From assembly GCA_018402075.1 (NCBI GenBank), contig JAGYJP010000001.1:124001-188000 (forward strand): a DNA stretch of 64,000 bases. Reading direction: 5' to 3'. The notes under the pieces were generated by a model. The model made no database searches. It saw nothing but the letters and a program-made list of their open reading frames with translations, and was not told the DNA's origin. The first letter of the stretch is position 1, and every line of letters begins with the position of its first letter. This stretch comes from Candidatus Nanopelagicales bacterium. Its GTDB lineage: Bacteria; Actinomycetota; Actinomycetes; S36-B12. Made by a program: the position numbers and the translations under genes. Below, in pieces: positions 51,576 to 60,699 of this stretch.

Positions 51576-53209
51576 TTACTTTTGATCGCGTCACATTCAC
51601 ATATTCACCCATCAATTCTTCAGATTCACCCCAATCTGTTCTGAAAGACATCTCATTGGAAATCACGGAGGGTGAATTAGCACTTCTCGTAGGTGCAACT
51701 GGCAGCGGAAAAACTACATTTCTTCGCGCAATTAATGGACTGGTCCCACATTTCTCGGGCGGTTACCTTCAGGGTCGGGTATCAATTAACGGCCGAAGCA
51801 CCCAAGATTTCGCTCCCAGAGAGTTGGCTGATCTCGTGGGGTTCGTGCCACAAGATCCACTCACGGGTTTTGTCACCGACCTCGTTGAAGATGAACTTGC
51901 ATATTCCATGGAGAGCCTCGGCATTGATCCGCAAACAATGCGGCGCCGCGTCGAAGAAACTCTTGATCTTCTGGGGTTGGCTGAATTGCGCAACCGGCCA
52001 TTACGTTCTTTAAGCGGCGGCCAGCAACAGCGAGTCGCAATTGGATCGGTGCTCACGGCTCACCCTAAAGTTTTAGTGCTTGACGAACCAACTTCCGCAC
52101 TTGACCCTGGAGCTGCTGAAGAAGTGTTGGCGGCCCTGCATCGCTTGGTTCACGACCTAGGTGTCACCGTTGTCATGGCCGAGCACCGACTCGAGCGAGT
52201 GGTTCAATACGCGGACTCAATTTTGATGATGGAAGATGGACGTATTGACAATGGCACACCGGCTTCCATTATGCAGAATTCTCCGATCGCGCCACCGGTT
52301 ATTCATTTAGGTCGACTCGCGGGCTGGAGTCCATTGCCCGTCTCAATCCGTGACGCTCGAAGGTCAGCCGGGCCGCTGCGTAGCAGCCTCTCGAGCCAGC
52401 GTCCCTATTTGCGGGTGGTCCCGGAATCAACACCCGTGATAGCCCGTGTTCGAGATCTGGATATCGGGTATCCCCAGCGAACCGTCCTCCGAGATGTCTC
52501 CTTTGACGCCAATGCAGGGGAAATCACGGCTCTCATGGGGCGCAATGGTTCGGGTAAATCAACACTCCTTCGCACATTAATCGGGCTGCACACACCAAAT
52601 ACTGGAACAGTCCGAATCAATGACATTAATCCCGCGAAAGTTTCAGCACGAGATCTCCTTCATCATGTTGGACTGGTACCCCAAGAGCCAAGCGACCTCT
52701 TTGAAGCACAAAGCGTCGCGCTGGAATGCCGCAATTCCGATTCTGATGCATCCTGCGAAGCTGGTACAACCCGAGCGTTGCTCGCACTCATGGCACCTGA
52801 AGTTCTCGATTCCACACACCCTCGGGATCTTTCGGAGGGTCAACAAATGATTCTTGCACTCTGCATGGTTGTTGCCGCAAAACCTCCCCTCCTGCTACTG
52901 GATGAACCAACTCGCGGATTGGATTACCCCACAAAAAGCAAACTCGCTGACATCCTTCGCGGCCTAGCCGAGACGGGGCATTGTGTCGTGATGGCAACAC
53001 ATGATGTGGAACTTGTCGCTGATCTTGCTACGCGAGTAATCATGCTAGGTGACTCTGAGATAGTTGCTGATGGCCCGACCGGCAATGTGATTACTGGCTC
53101 GCCCATGTTCGCCCCCCAAGTAGCCAAAATTCTGGCACCACAACAGTGGCTGACCGTTCATCAAGTGGAGAAAGCTTTGAGTCACCCTGAGCGAGCGAAA
53201 TCTCCATGA
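51572..53209 (+). CDS. ecfA: ECF transporter ATPase, fused EcfA-EcfA'
   Basis: A 545-residue protein with two ABC ATPase domains that power the ECF importer. Domain 1: Walker A GATGSGKT (41-48), signature LSGGQQQR, Walker B VLVLDEPTS. Domain 2 (from about 295): Walker A GRNGSGKST, signature LSEGQQ, Walker B LLLLDEPTR. Both catalytic glutamates are present, so both sites look usable. The fusion explains why only one ATPase gene is present. It overlaps its neighbours by ATGA on both sides. Confidence 0.92.
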   Translation: MITFDRVTFTYSPINSSDSPQSVLKDISLEITEGELALLVGATGSGKTTFLRAINGLVPHFSGGYLQGRVSINGRSTQDFAPRELADLVGFVPQDPLTGFVTDLVEDELAYSMESLGIDPQTMRRRVEETLDLLGLAELRNRPLRSLSGGQQQRVAIGSVLTAHPKVLVLDEPTSALDPGAAEEVLAALHRLVHDLGVTVVMAEHRLERVVQYADSILMMEDGRIDNGTPASIMQNSPIAPPVIHLGRLAGWSPLPVSIRDARRSAGPLRSSLSSQRPYLRVVPESTPVIARVRDLDIGYPQRTVLRDVSFDANAGEITALMGRNGSGKSTLLRTLIGLHTPNTGTVRINDINPAKVSARDLLHHVGLVPQEPSDLFEAQSVALECRNSDSDASCEAGTTRALLALMAPEVLDSTHPRDLSEGQQMILALCMVVAAKPPLLLLDEPTRGLDYPTKSKLADILRGLAETGHCVVMATHDVELVADLATRVIMLGDSEIVADGPTGNVITGSPMFAPQVAKILAPQQWLTVHQVEKALSHPERAKSP

Positions 53210-54030
53210 ATAATGCAATTCCCCTAGGGAAAAAATCAGCAATCGCTATCGGCATTATTACGGTTATTGGAATTGCCAGTTTTATCTGGCCGTTCTTTGC
53301 CCCATCTGACTCATTTGTTGTCGCCCATTCAACCGATGCACCCTTGATTTTTGCCGTCATCATCCCCCTACTGCTGCTTGTGGTGTTGGCCCAAATGTCA
53401 GAAGGTGGAATGGACGCTAAGTCGATTGCGCTTCTGGGCGTATTGGCAGCTGTGATCGCTGCCCTCCGACCATTGGGTGCGGGGCTGGGCGGGATTGAAC
53501 CAATTTGGGTCATTCTGATTCTTGCGGGCCGCGCGCTGGGTCCAGGTTTTGGATTTGTTCTGGGCTCACTGTCACTCTTCGTTTCAGCCATGTTTACAGG
53601 CGGAGTTGGCCCTTGGCTACCTTTTCAGATGCTGGCCGCCGCATGGGTGGGACTTGGCGCCGGCCTCCTGCCCCGCGCGTCAGGGCGCAAAGAAATAGCA
53701 CTCCTTTGTGTCTATGCAGCCGGGGCAACTATCGCTTTCGGATTCGTGCTTAATCTGTGGTTCTGGCCATTTTCGCTAAACCTCCCAAACCAGATCGCCT
53801 TTGTACCAGGTGCAGGATTGGGCGATAATTTCCTCGCCTGGATGCGATTTAATATCGCGACATCACTTGGCTTTGATCTTCCCAGAGCGTTTCTCACCAT
53901 TATTTTGATTCTCATTGCCGGTCGCCCTGTTCTATTCCTCCTGCGGCGGGCCTCGAGAAAGGCGGCCTTTGGTGCACCGATCACCTTCGATGACCCCCCA
54001 TCCCTTCGCAGTTCCCTTGACCGTGCATGA
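53206..54030 (+). CDS. ECF transporter substrate-binding S component (probable corrinoid)
   Basis: A 274-residue integral membrane protein with six or seven helices, the size of the larger actinobacterial S components. The RPLGAGLGGIEPIW and GRALGPGFGFVLG glycine-rich segments are typical of the family's substrate-facing helices. The substrate is inferred as cobalamin or a precursor because the operon sits behind a cobalamin riboswitch and includes a CobT-like gene; the sequence alone does not prove it. The N-terminus lacks a cleaved signal. It overlaps ecfA by ATGA. Confidence 0.82.
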   Translation: MNNAIPLGKKSAIAIGIITVIGIASFIWPFFAPSDSFVVAHSTDAPLIFAVIIPLLLLVVLAQMSEGGMDAKSIALLGVLAAVIAALRPLGAGLGGIEPIWVILILAGRALGPGFGFVLGSLSLFVSAMFTGGVGPWLPFQMLAAAWVGLGAGLLPRASGRKEIALLCVYAAGATIAFGFVLNLWFWPFSLNLPNQIAFVPGAGLGDNFLAWMRFNIATSLGFDLPRAFLTIILILIAGRPVLFLLRRASRKAAFGAPITFDDPPSLRSSLDRA

Positions 54031-54814
54031 ACAGGTCCAGTTTCCAGCTACTAGTTATTCTGATGCAGTGATCAATGAACTCAACCCCGAATCTCAACGG
54101 GCTTTAGTTGACTCACTCATTGCGCGGGTCGATCCGTTTGTAGCACTCGACACAACACCGATTGCAGAGGTAATAACAGGGGCACTCGCTGACCTAGGGA
54201 ACTGGTGGCAAAGTCGAGTGCCCACTCAGGCCCACGTAGTAACCATTGACACCGCCCACGGCATGAACTTTGTATCTGGAACTGACACCGCGAGCGCCGC
54301 TATCGATTCCGGTGCCAATTTGTTCGTACTGATTTCGTCACAAGACTTATGCCCACCTGAAGTTCGGGCGATCATCGGACTACTAACCCGCAAAGATGCC
54401 TTCGCTGTGTACTTTCATGACACGGGAACAAGTGATCAATCAGCGATGAAATCCATTGCTGAAATAAGGGATCTCATGCGTCAGCATGCCGACATTCGAG
54501 GAGATGCTCTCCAACTTGCCACATTGAACCCAAGCGTGGACTTCACGGTTGGAGTGCTGCTTACTGCGAGTGCGCGCAAAACCCCTGTTATTACGGGTAA
54601 TGCGGCTCACCTTGCTGCAGCATTGATCACTCAACGACTGACAATGAAGGCAAGTAATTGGTGGCGTCACGGTTCCACATCCAGTGACCCTGCTGTGACT
54701 TATTCAGTTGACCGGCTTGGTATTCCTCGGGGCCTCGATCTCAAACTCACAGATCAGACCGGAATCGGTGCACAAATAAATGCCCAATTGCTCCAATCCT
54801 TCATAGCGGACTAA
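54023..54814 (+). CDS. Shortened CobT-like protein (DMB phosphoribosyltransferase family)
   Basis: A 263-residue relative of nicotinate-nucleotide--dimethylbenzimidazole phosphoribosyltransferase (normally about 350). The matching region includes FTVGVLLTASARKTPVI, the TGNAAHLAAALI helix, a NWWRHGSTSSDPA segment and LGIPRGLDLKLTDQTG. Where CobT has LGEGSG with its catalytic Glu, this protein has LTDQTG, Asp at 244. The N-terminal PPGSLGRLE loop is missing. It may bind alpha-ligand bases or corrinoid without normal catalysis. GTG at 54023 overlaps the S-component stop by 8 bp; ATG at 53990 is an alternative. Last gene of the operon, overlapping gcvT by 14 bp. Confidence 0.72.
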   Translation: MHEQVQFPATSYSDAVINELNPESQRALVDSLIARVDPFVALDTTPIAEVITGALADLGNWWQSRVPTQAHVVTIDTAHGMNFVSGTDTASAAIDSGANLFVLISSQDLCPPEVRAIIGLLTRKDAFAVYFHDTGTSDQSAMKSIAEIRDLMRQHADIRGDALQLATLNPSVDFTVGVLLTASARKTPVITGNAAHLAAALITQRLTMKASNWWRHGSTSSDPAVTYSVDRLGIPRGLDLKLTDQTGIGAQINAQLLQSFIAD

Positions 54815-55907
54815 TCGGAACAAAGGGCAATGATGTGCGCTCACAATCGAGTGCCTTGCCGCGGGCATCTACATAAAAGCCAATCGGATCTGAATCGAGG
54901 GCGTGAGACTCCACTAGTGCAAGCGCAATTCCCTGCTTGAGTGTGGGAGAAAATGTCCCGCTGGTGATTTCACCCACTCGATAAGTCAACTCGGGGTCGG
55001 AAAAGACTCCCATGTGAGCCCTGGGAATCCCTCGACCCTTTACGCGCAGGGCAACTCTTTTTCGCGGTGCACCTTGCTCACGCATGGTCATCAGTGACCG
55101 CCTGCCCTGGAACTCGGGCTTAGCCCAACCCACAGTCCATGACATGAGAGCCTCCACCGGCGCAATATCCGGGGAGATATCTTGCCCATGTAACGGATAC
55201 CCCATTTCTGTGCGCAAAATATCTCGAGCTCCCAATCCGACAGGTAAGCCCCCCAGTGACTGGGCTGCCTTCAGAAGTGCCCGCCACACATCAACCAGTC
55301 CACGTGTGGGTACGACTAATTCGAATCCGACTTCACCGGTGTAACCCGTTCTGCACACCATGATGGGTATTTCTTGAAAGGTCGATGTGGAGAAACTCAT
55401 ATAGGCAAGTCCTGTTGACAAGCCGATTTGTTCCAGAACCCTTGGCGAATCGGGACCTTGAATGGCAATGATTCCGAAGTCATCGTGTTGGTCAATGACA
55501 CCAATATTCTGTGGCAGTGCCTTTTTCAATGCATCCGCAACAGTCTTTGCATTCACCGCATTCGGAATAATAAAAACATCATCGTCGGAATATCTGTAGA
55601 CAATAAAGTCATCAAGGACACCTCCGCGTTCATTACATAACATGGAGTACTGCGCCTGACCCGACGTAATTTTACCTAGATCATTGGTCACAATTGTGTT
55701 GAGTGCCGATACGGCCCCAGGGCCTGTGATTCGAAGTTTGCCCATGTGAGAGACATCGAAAATTCCTACCGTGGTTCGTACAGCCTGATGCTCGGCAACC
55801 GCCCCAGAATACTCAATAGGCATCTCCCAACCCCCAAAGTCCGCGCATTTGGCACCGAGCGACTCATGCTCGGACCACAAAGGAGTGTGACGTAGGTCAA
55901 GTGCCAT
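54801..55907 (-). CDS. gcvT: Glycine cleavage system aminomethyltransferase (T protein)
   Basis: The 368-residue enzyme transfers the methylene group from aminomethyl-lipoyl H protein to tetrahydrofolate. Signature segments LWSEHESLGAKCADFGGWEMPIEY, FDVSHMGK, NDLGKI, RTGYTGEVGFE and ARDILRTEMGY are intact. gcvH and gcvP are not in the window; gcvT stands alone beside pepA, as in mycobacteria. ATG at 55907 is preceded by TACAGT with a 7-nt gap, implying a leaderless mRNA; GTG at 55925 is less likely. No glycine riboswitch is present in the 35-bp divergent gap. Confidence 0.93.
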   Translation of the reverse strand: MALDLRHTPLWSEHESLGAKCADFGGWEMPIEYSGAVAEHQAVRTTVGIFDVSHMGKLRITGPGAVSALNTIVTNDLGKITSGQAQYSMLCNERGGVLDDFIVYRYSDDDVFIIPNAVNAKTVADALKKALPQNIGVIDQHDDFGIIAIQGPDSPRVLEQIGLSTGLAYMSFSTSTFQEIPIMVCRTGYTGEVGFELVVPTRGLVDVWRALLKAAQSLGGLPVGLGARDILRTEMGYPLHGQDISPDIAPVEALMSWTVGWAKPEFQGRRSLMTMREQGAPRKRVALRVKGRGIPRAHMGVFSDPELTYRVGEITSGTFSPTLKQGIALALVESHALDSDPIGFYVDARGKALDCERTSLPFVPISPL

Positions 55908-55914
55908 ACAGGCA

Positions 55915-55920
55915 ACTGTA
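55915..55920 (-). promoter_or_regulatory. Probable -10 box of leaderless gcvT
   Basis: Minus-strand TACAGT lies 7 nt before the gcvT ATG. It shares the 35-bp intergenic space with the divergent pepA promoter. Confidence 0.5.
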
Positions 55921-55930
55921 GACACATGAT

Positions 55931-55936
55931 TAGATT
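55931..55936 (+). promoter_or_regulatory. Probable -10 box of leaderless pepA
   Basis: TAGATT lies exactly 6 nt before the pepA ATG, without any Shine-Dalgarno sequence between. Confidence 0.55.
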
Positions 55937-55942
55937 CTGGAC

Positions 55943-57508
55943 ATGCCCACTTCTAAATCAGTGTCCACATCCACGAGACCAAAGATCAAAACAGGTGCCC
56001 AATCACCTTCCCCCACCTTTTCATTGACAACCGTCAAGCCCCGCGATATTGCCGCTGACGTTTTGCTGGTCAATTCGGCACCCGCGAAGGGAAAGGGCGT
56101 TGAACTGGTGGCCCATGGTTTCACTCCAGCCCAAGCCAAACGAATTCAAATAGATATTGCTGCACTCGGTGGTACCGGAAAAAATGGCGAAGTGATCACA
56201 CTCACAGGAGTGGCTGGCGTGAAAGCTCCGGTAGTCGTCGCTGTAGGTTTGGGTGATTTTCGCAAGAACTTCGAAATCGAAAGTTTTCGGAGGGCATTGG
56301 GTAATGGGGTTCGGTCAATGAGTGGGAAAAAGAAGGTGGCAATTTCGGGCAGCCACTCCCCCGAGCATATTTACGCCACAGTAATGGCAGTAGGGCTGGC
56401 TTCCTATTCATTCAATACTTACCGAACCAAATCAAATGGAGCTTCAAAATCTTTGCCATCCGCTTTTGTTATCTCCCTCCCGGTTGCAATTTCACCTGAA
56501 TACAGAACGGCAGTGAAGAATGCCTCCTCGGTAGTTCAATCGATATATGTATCTCGCGACCTGATCAACACTCCACCCAATGACCTACCGCCGGCAGAGT
56601 TGGCTCTACGTGCGAAAGCGGCACTGACCGGGCTCCCAGTTGCTGTCAAAATTTGGGATGAAAAGGCACTAAAAGCCGACGGTTGTGGTGGCATTTTGGG
56701 TGTGGGTCTTGGTTCCTCCCGACCACCTCGGCTGGTGAAAATGACCTATGCACCTAAGGGCGCCTCGGCTCACTTATCTCTCGTAGGTAAGGGAATCACT
56801 TTCGACACTGGCGGCATCTCCATCAAACCTGCATCGAAGATGCACGAAATGAAGGCCGATATGTCTGGTGCTGCATCAGTTATTGGCGCTATGCAAGCAA
56901 TTGCAACTCTGGGTCTCAACGTGAATGTCACGGGCTGGATAGCGATTGCTGAAAACATGCCTAGTGGAACTGCCCAACGACCAGGAGATGTTCTCACCAC
57001 ATTCGATGGCACCACGGTGGAAGTACTCAACACCGATGCGGAGGGACGTTTGGTGCTTGCCGATGCCTTGGGCATGTCTGTGGCGGAAAACCCAGATCTC
57101 ATCATTGACGTCGCCACGCTGACAGGAGCACAAAGAATTGCCCTTGGTCGACGAATTGCAGGTGTCATGGGCAATACGGATTCCGCTCGGGAACTCGTGG
57201 TCTCTGCAGCCTCGGCTGTCGGAGAGGAGGCCTGGCCCATGCCACTGCCTGTTGATCTGCGGGAAACCCTCAACTCCGATACGGCCGATATCGCCAATAT
57301 CGGCGATGGCATGGGAGGAATGCTTTCAGCCGGGGTGTTCTTGCGTGAATTCGTTCCGGATTCGCAGCCGTGGGTGCACATAGACGTGGCAGGACCCGCG
57401 TACAACGATTCCGCCGCCTACGGCTATACCCCCAAAGGCGGAACTGGGGCCATGGTGCGGACATTTGTTCACATAGCGGCAGTTCTAGCCGAGGAAGCTA
57501 CCCGCTAG
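55943..57508 (+). CDS. pepA: Leucyl aminopeptidase (M17)
   Basis: The 521-residue cytosolic dinuclear-zinc exopeptidase removes N-terminal residues. Metal and catalytic motifs are GKGITFDTGG with the lysine and Asp ligands, MKADMSGAA, and the signature NTDAEGRLVLADAL. The N-terminal domain is of normal size. The ATG follows a TAGATT box by 6 nt. It leads the pepA-lpdA-E2 direction of genes, as in mycobacteria (Rv2213 to Rv2218 region, from memory). Confidence 0.94.
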   Translation: MPTSKSVSTSTRPKIKTGAQSPSPTFSLTTVKPRDIAADVLLVNSAPAKGKGVELVAHGFTPAQAKRIQIDIAALGGTGKNGEVITLTGVAGVKAPVVVAVGLGDFRKNFEIESFRRALGNGVRSMSGKKKVAISGSHSPEHIYATVMAVGLASYSFNTYRTKSNGASKSLPSAFVISLPVAISPEYRTAVKNASSVVQSIYVSRDLINTPPNDLPPAELALRAKAALTGLPVAVKIWDEKALKADGCGGILGVGLGSSRPPRLVKMTYAPKGASAHLSLVGKGITFDTGGISIKPASKMHEMKADMSGAASVIGAMQAIATLGLNVNVTGWIAIAENMPSGTAQRPGDVLTTFDGTTVEVLNTDAEGRLVLADALGMSVAENPDLIIDVATLTGAQRIALGRRIAGVMGNTDSARELVVSAASAVGEEAWPMPLPVDLRETLNSDTADIANIGDGMGGMLSAGVFLREFVPDSQPWVHIDVAGPAYNDSAAYGYTPKGGTGAMVRTFVHIAAVLAEEATR

Positions 57509-57583
57509 GTCAATCCCCTTCGTCAGCCAAATTTGTGCTTGCCCCGAGTGTGCCTGTTGAGGGGACGGTGGAAGGATAGGGGC

Positions 57584-58966
57584 ATGACCTCTGCTGACAT
57601 GACTTCTGTTGATGTAGTAATTCTCGGAGGAGGCAGTGGCGGCTACGCCTGCGCCCTCCGGTCAGCAGAATTGGGGCTTTCCGTCGTCCTCATTGACAAA
57701 GATAAATTAGGAGGTACGTGTCTCCATCGGGGCTGCATACCTACGAAGGCGCTCTTACACGCCGCTGAGATTGCTGACTCAAGCAGAGAATCCGCACACT
57801 TTGGCGTCAACACAACATTGCAGGGAATTGATATGCCCAAAGTGAATGAATACCGCGATGGTGTTGTTGGTCGTCTCTACAAAGGCCTGCAAGGCCTGGT
57901 CAAAAGCAGAAATGTCACCTTTGTCGAAGGTGAAGGGAAGCTCATTTCGCCGAACTCGGTAGAAGTTAACGGCCACACCTACACCGGCAAGAACGTGGTG
58001 CTTGCAACCGGGTCGTACGCCAAAACAATTCCGGGATTAGAAATCACTGGCAAAATCATGACCTCTGACCAAGCACTTTCACTTGATTACGTTCCTCAGA
58101 ATGTGATCGTCTTGGGCGGCGGAGTCATCGGGGTTGAATTTGCCAGCGTGTGGAAATCATTTGGATCAGATGTCACCATCGTTGAAGGTCTTCCGCACCT
58201 TGTTCCGAATGAAGATGAAGCCTGCTCTAAAGCCCTTGAACGCGCCTATCGCAAGCGGGGAATCAACTTAGTTTTGGGAAAGAAGTTCGCATCAGCCTCC
58301 CAAGATGCCCAAGGTGTCCATATCACTCTGGAGGATGGTACAAAACTTGATGCCGATCTGCTTCTCGTTGCGATAGGTCGCGGCCCAAACACCGAGGGCA
58401 TGGGTTTCGAAGCTCAAGGCGTAGCAATGGATCGCGGGTGGGTTCTGGTAGACCCACGGCTGCAAACGAACGTTCCCAATATTTATGCAGTAGGGGATAT
58501 CACCCCAGGGCTGCAACTGGCTCACCGTGGATTCCAGCATGGAATCTTCGTCGCAGAAGAAATTGCGGGCATGAACCCAGTCGTTATTGACGACATCAAT
58601 ATCCCAAAGGTGACGTACTGCGAGCCCGAGGTTGCCAGCGTCGGCATGACGGAAGCGCAAGCCAAGGCAGCCTACGGTTCGGATGTCGTTTCCTACGAGT
58701 ACAACCTCGGCGGCAACGGAAAGAGTCAAATTCTTGGTACCGCAGGATTCATCAAATTAGTTCAGAAAAAAGATGGCCCCGTCATTGGAATTCATATGGT
58801 GGGTTCACGAGTCGGTGAACAAATCGGCGAAGCCCAATTAATAGTCAACTGGGAGGCATATCCTGAGGATGTCGCCACCTTAATTCACGCCCACCCAACC
58901 CAAAATGAAGCCATGGGCGAAGCCCACCTAGCCCTCGCTGGAAAACCGCTCCACGCGCATGCCTAG
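57584..58966 (+). CDS. lpdA: Dihydrolipoyl dehydrogenase (E3)
   Basis: The 460-residue flavoenzyme reoxidises the lipoyl groups of the 2-oxoacid dehydrogenase complexes and glycine cleavage. The N-terminal FAD fold GGGSGGYACA, redox disulfide C46/C51 (GGTCLHRGCIP), the NAD fold GGGVIGVEFAS and the catalytic His-Glu dyad in HAHPTQNEAMGE are present. ATG at 57584 has an AAGGAT stretch upstream; ATG at 57599 is possible. It stands 33 bp before the E2 gene, so they are probably co-transcribed. Confidence 0.95.
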   Translation: MTSADMTSVDVVILGGGSGGYACALRSAELGLSVVLIDKDKLGGTCLHRGCIPTKALLHAAEIADSSRESAHFGVNTTLQGIDMPKVNEYRDGVVGRLYKGLQGLVKSRNVTFVEGEGKLISPNSVEVNGHTYTGKNVVLATGSYAKTIPGLEITGKIMTSDQALSLDYVPQNVIVLGGGVIGVEFASVWKSFGSDVTIVEGLPHLVPNEDEACSKALERAYRKRGINLVLGKKFASASQDAQGVHITLEDGTKLDADLLLVAIGRGPNTEGMGFEAQGVAMDRGWVLVDPRLQTNVPNIYAVGDITPGLQLAHRGFQHGIFVAEEIAGMNPVVIDDINIPKVTYCEPEVASVGMTEAQAKAAYGSDVVSYEYNLGGNGKSQILGTAGFIKLVQKKDGPVIGIHMVGSRVGEQIGEAQLIVNWEAYPEDVATLIHAHPTQNEAMGEAHLALAGKPLHAHA

Positions 58967-58999
58967 TTCTCGTTCCACACACAACCCAAGGAGTAATCC

Positions 59000-60697
59000 A
59001 TGTCCGTCTCGGTGAAAATGCCACAGCTTGGAGAGAGCGTTACCGAAGGCACAATCACTCGTTGGCTAAAAAACATTGGCGATCACGTAACCGCCGACGA
59101 ACCGTTAGTGGAAATCTCCACTGACAAAGTTGACACCGAAATACCTTCACCTGTCACCGGGGTAATTCTCTCACTTTCGGCACATGAGGACGATGTCGTT
59201 GAGGTGGGCGCTGAACTCGCGGTTATTGGCGAAGAATCAGATGCTGGTGCAACTGCATCGGCCCCCGCAGGTGCACCGTCAGCAGGTGCCCCCCCTGCAG
59301 CAACTACTCCCGCACCCGTCGAAATAAACCCTGAACCTGTAAACCCTGAACCTGTAAACCCTGAGCCTGCAGTATTTGAAGAAACTGTTGTTGCATCCAC
59401 ACCCAGTGCAACTTCAGTCAGCGCCGAGACAGTCATAAGTCTGCCCGCGCTAGGTGAAAGCGTCACCGAAGGAACCATCACCAGGTGGCTTAAGGCAGTC
59501 GGTGATTCGGTTGCGGTCGACGAACCCCTCGTGGAGATCTCTACCGACAAGGTGGACACCGAAATACCCGCTCCCGCCGCCGGAATTCTCATCTCTATTG
59601 CTGCGCCCGAGGACTCAGTCATTGAGGTGGGTGCCGAGCTGGGCCGCATTGGTTCGCAGGTCGCTGCGCCAGTACCAGCCCCTGCGCCAGTACCAGCCCC
59701 TGCGCCAGTACCAGCCCCTGCGCCAACCACTGGCGGTGAAGAAACCAGTGGTGGATATGTCACACCCTTGGTTCGTCGACTAGCCGCTGAAACGGGAGTG
59801 GATCTGGCCCAAGTCGCCGGAACAGGAGCCGGCGGCCGAATCACCAAAGCTGATGTCCTCGGAGCGGTAGGCAACAACCCTTCCACCTCGTCTTCGTCGC
59901 CGGCAACGCAAGCACCACCGGCGCCTGCTCCTGCACCTGCACGCCCAGCCCCTGCACCTGCACCTGCCGGACCGGTTGCCGGCACCACCGAGAAGCTTTC
60001 GAGATTGCGGAAGGTCATCGCGGAACGCATGGTCGAGTCCCTGCAAGTGTCAGCACAACTCACAACGGTGGTTGAAGTCGATGTGACTCGAATTGCCGCT
60101 TTACGCGGTCGAGTGAAGACTTCCTTTGAACAGCGCGAAGGAGTAAAGCTCACCTTCATGCCCTTCTTTGTCAAAGCAGCAGTCGAAGCTTTGAAGCAGT
60201 ACCCGCAGGTCAATGCATCCATTGATATGGTCGCAGGGACGGTCACGTATTACAGTGCCGAAAATATTGGAATCGCTGTGGATACGGAACGCGGGTTGTT
60301 AGTACCTGTGGTTCACAATGCTGGCGAACTCAACATAGCGGGAATTAGTCGGAGAATTGCAGATCTAGCGGAGCGGACTCGTACTGGCAAAGTGTCCCCC
60401 GACGACCTTTCCGGTGGAACGTTTACTGTCACGAACACCGGTAGCCGCGGCGCCCTCTTTGATACCCCCATTGTCAATCAACCACAGGTGGCAATCCTTG
60501 GAACGGGAGCCGTGGTGAAACGCCCAATCGTGGTCACTGATGACAACGGACAGGACGTCATTGCAATCCGCTCCATGGTCTACCTCGCGCTTTCTTATGA
60601 CCACCGTTTGGTAGACGGTGCGGATGCTGCTCGCTTCTTAAGCACCATGAAGTCGCGCCTTGAAGATGCGGCATTTGACGCCGAGCTTGGAATTTAA
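59000..60697 (+). CDS. dlaT: Dihydrolipoamide acyltransferase (E2)
   Basis: The 565-residue core of a 2-oxoacid dehydrogenase complex. Two lipoyl domains carry the lipoylated lysines K43 and K184 (DKVDTE motifs), followed by a peripheral subunit-binding domain (about 250-290) and the catalytic domain with DHRLVDG (534-540). Pro/Ala-rich linkers contain perfect DNA repeats. Annotated as sucB in many genomes, but in actinobacteria the homologue is the E2 of pyruvate dehydrogenase because 2-oxoglutarate dehydrogenase has its own fused E2; the substrate is thus uncertain. A strong AAGGAG site. lipA and lipB downstream supply its lipoyl groups. Confidence 0.93.
   Translation: MSVSVKMPQLGESVTEGTITRWLKNIGDHVTADEPLVEISTDKVDTEIPSPVTGVILSLSAHEDDVVEVGAELAVIGEESDAGATASAPAGAPSAGAPPAATTPAPVEINPEPVNPEPVNPEPAVFEETVVASTPSATSVSAETVISLPALGESVTEGTITRWLKAVGDSVAVDEPLVEISTDKVDTEIPAPAAGILISIAAPEDSVIEVGAELGRIGSQVAAPVPAPAPVPAPAPVPAPAPTTGGEETSGGYVTPLVRRLAAETGVDLAQVAGTGAGGRITKADVLGAVGNNPSTSSSSPATQAPPAPAPAPARPAPAPAPAGPVAGTTEKLSRLRKVIAERMVESLQVSAQLTTVVEVDVTRIAALRGRVKTSFEQREGVKLTFMPFFVKAAVEALKQYPQVNASIDMVAGTVTYYSAENIGIAVDTERGLLVPVVHNAGELNIAGISRRIADLAERTRTGKVSPDDLSGGTFTVTNTGSRGALFDTPIVNQPQVAILGTGAVVKRPIVVTDDNGQDVIAIRSMVYLALSYDHRLVDGADAARFLSTMKSRLEDAAFDAELGI
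59326..59370. repeat. 15-bp coding repeat, 3 copies (first E2 linker)
   Basis: Units at 59326, 59341 and 59356; the first two are identical and the third has two changes. They encode a PVNPE repeat in the linker between the lipoyl domains. Confidence 0.92.
59664..59725. repeat. 18-bp coding repeat, 3.4 perfect copies (second E2 linker)
   Basis: Three exact units (59664, 59682, 59700) plus 8 bp encode a PVPAPA-type linker before the subunit-binding domain. Identity at the DNA level implies recent slippage. Confidence 0.93.
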
Positions 60698-60699
60698 CC

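Noticed and set aside
55908..55942. Glycine riboswitch for gcvT
   Set aside because: Only 35 bp separate gcvT from pepA, too short for an aptamer, and the space is filled by two -10 boxes.
59083..60246. 387-codon minus-strand ORF opposite the E2 gene
   Set aside because: It is the complement of Pro/Ala-rich linker DNA, has low-complexity composition, no family motifs and no ribosome site.
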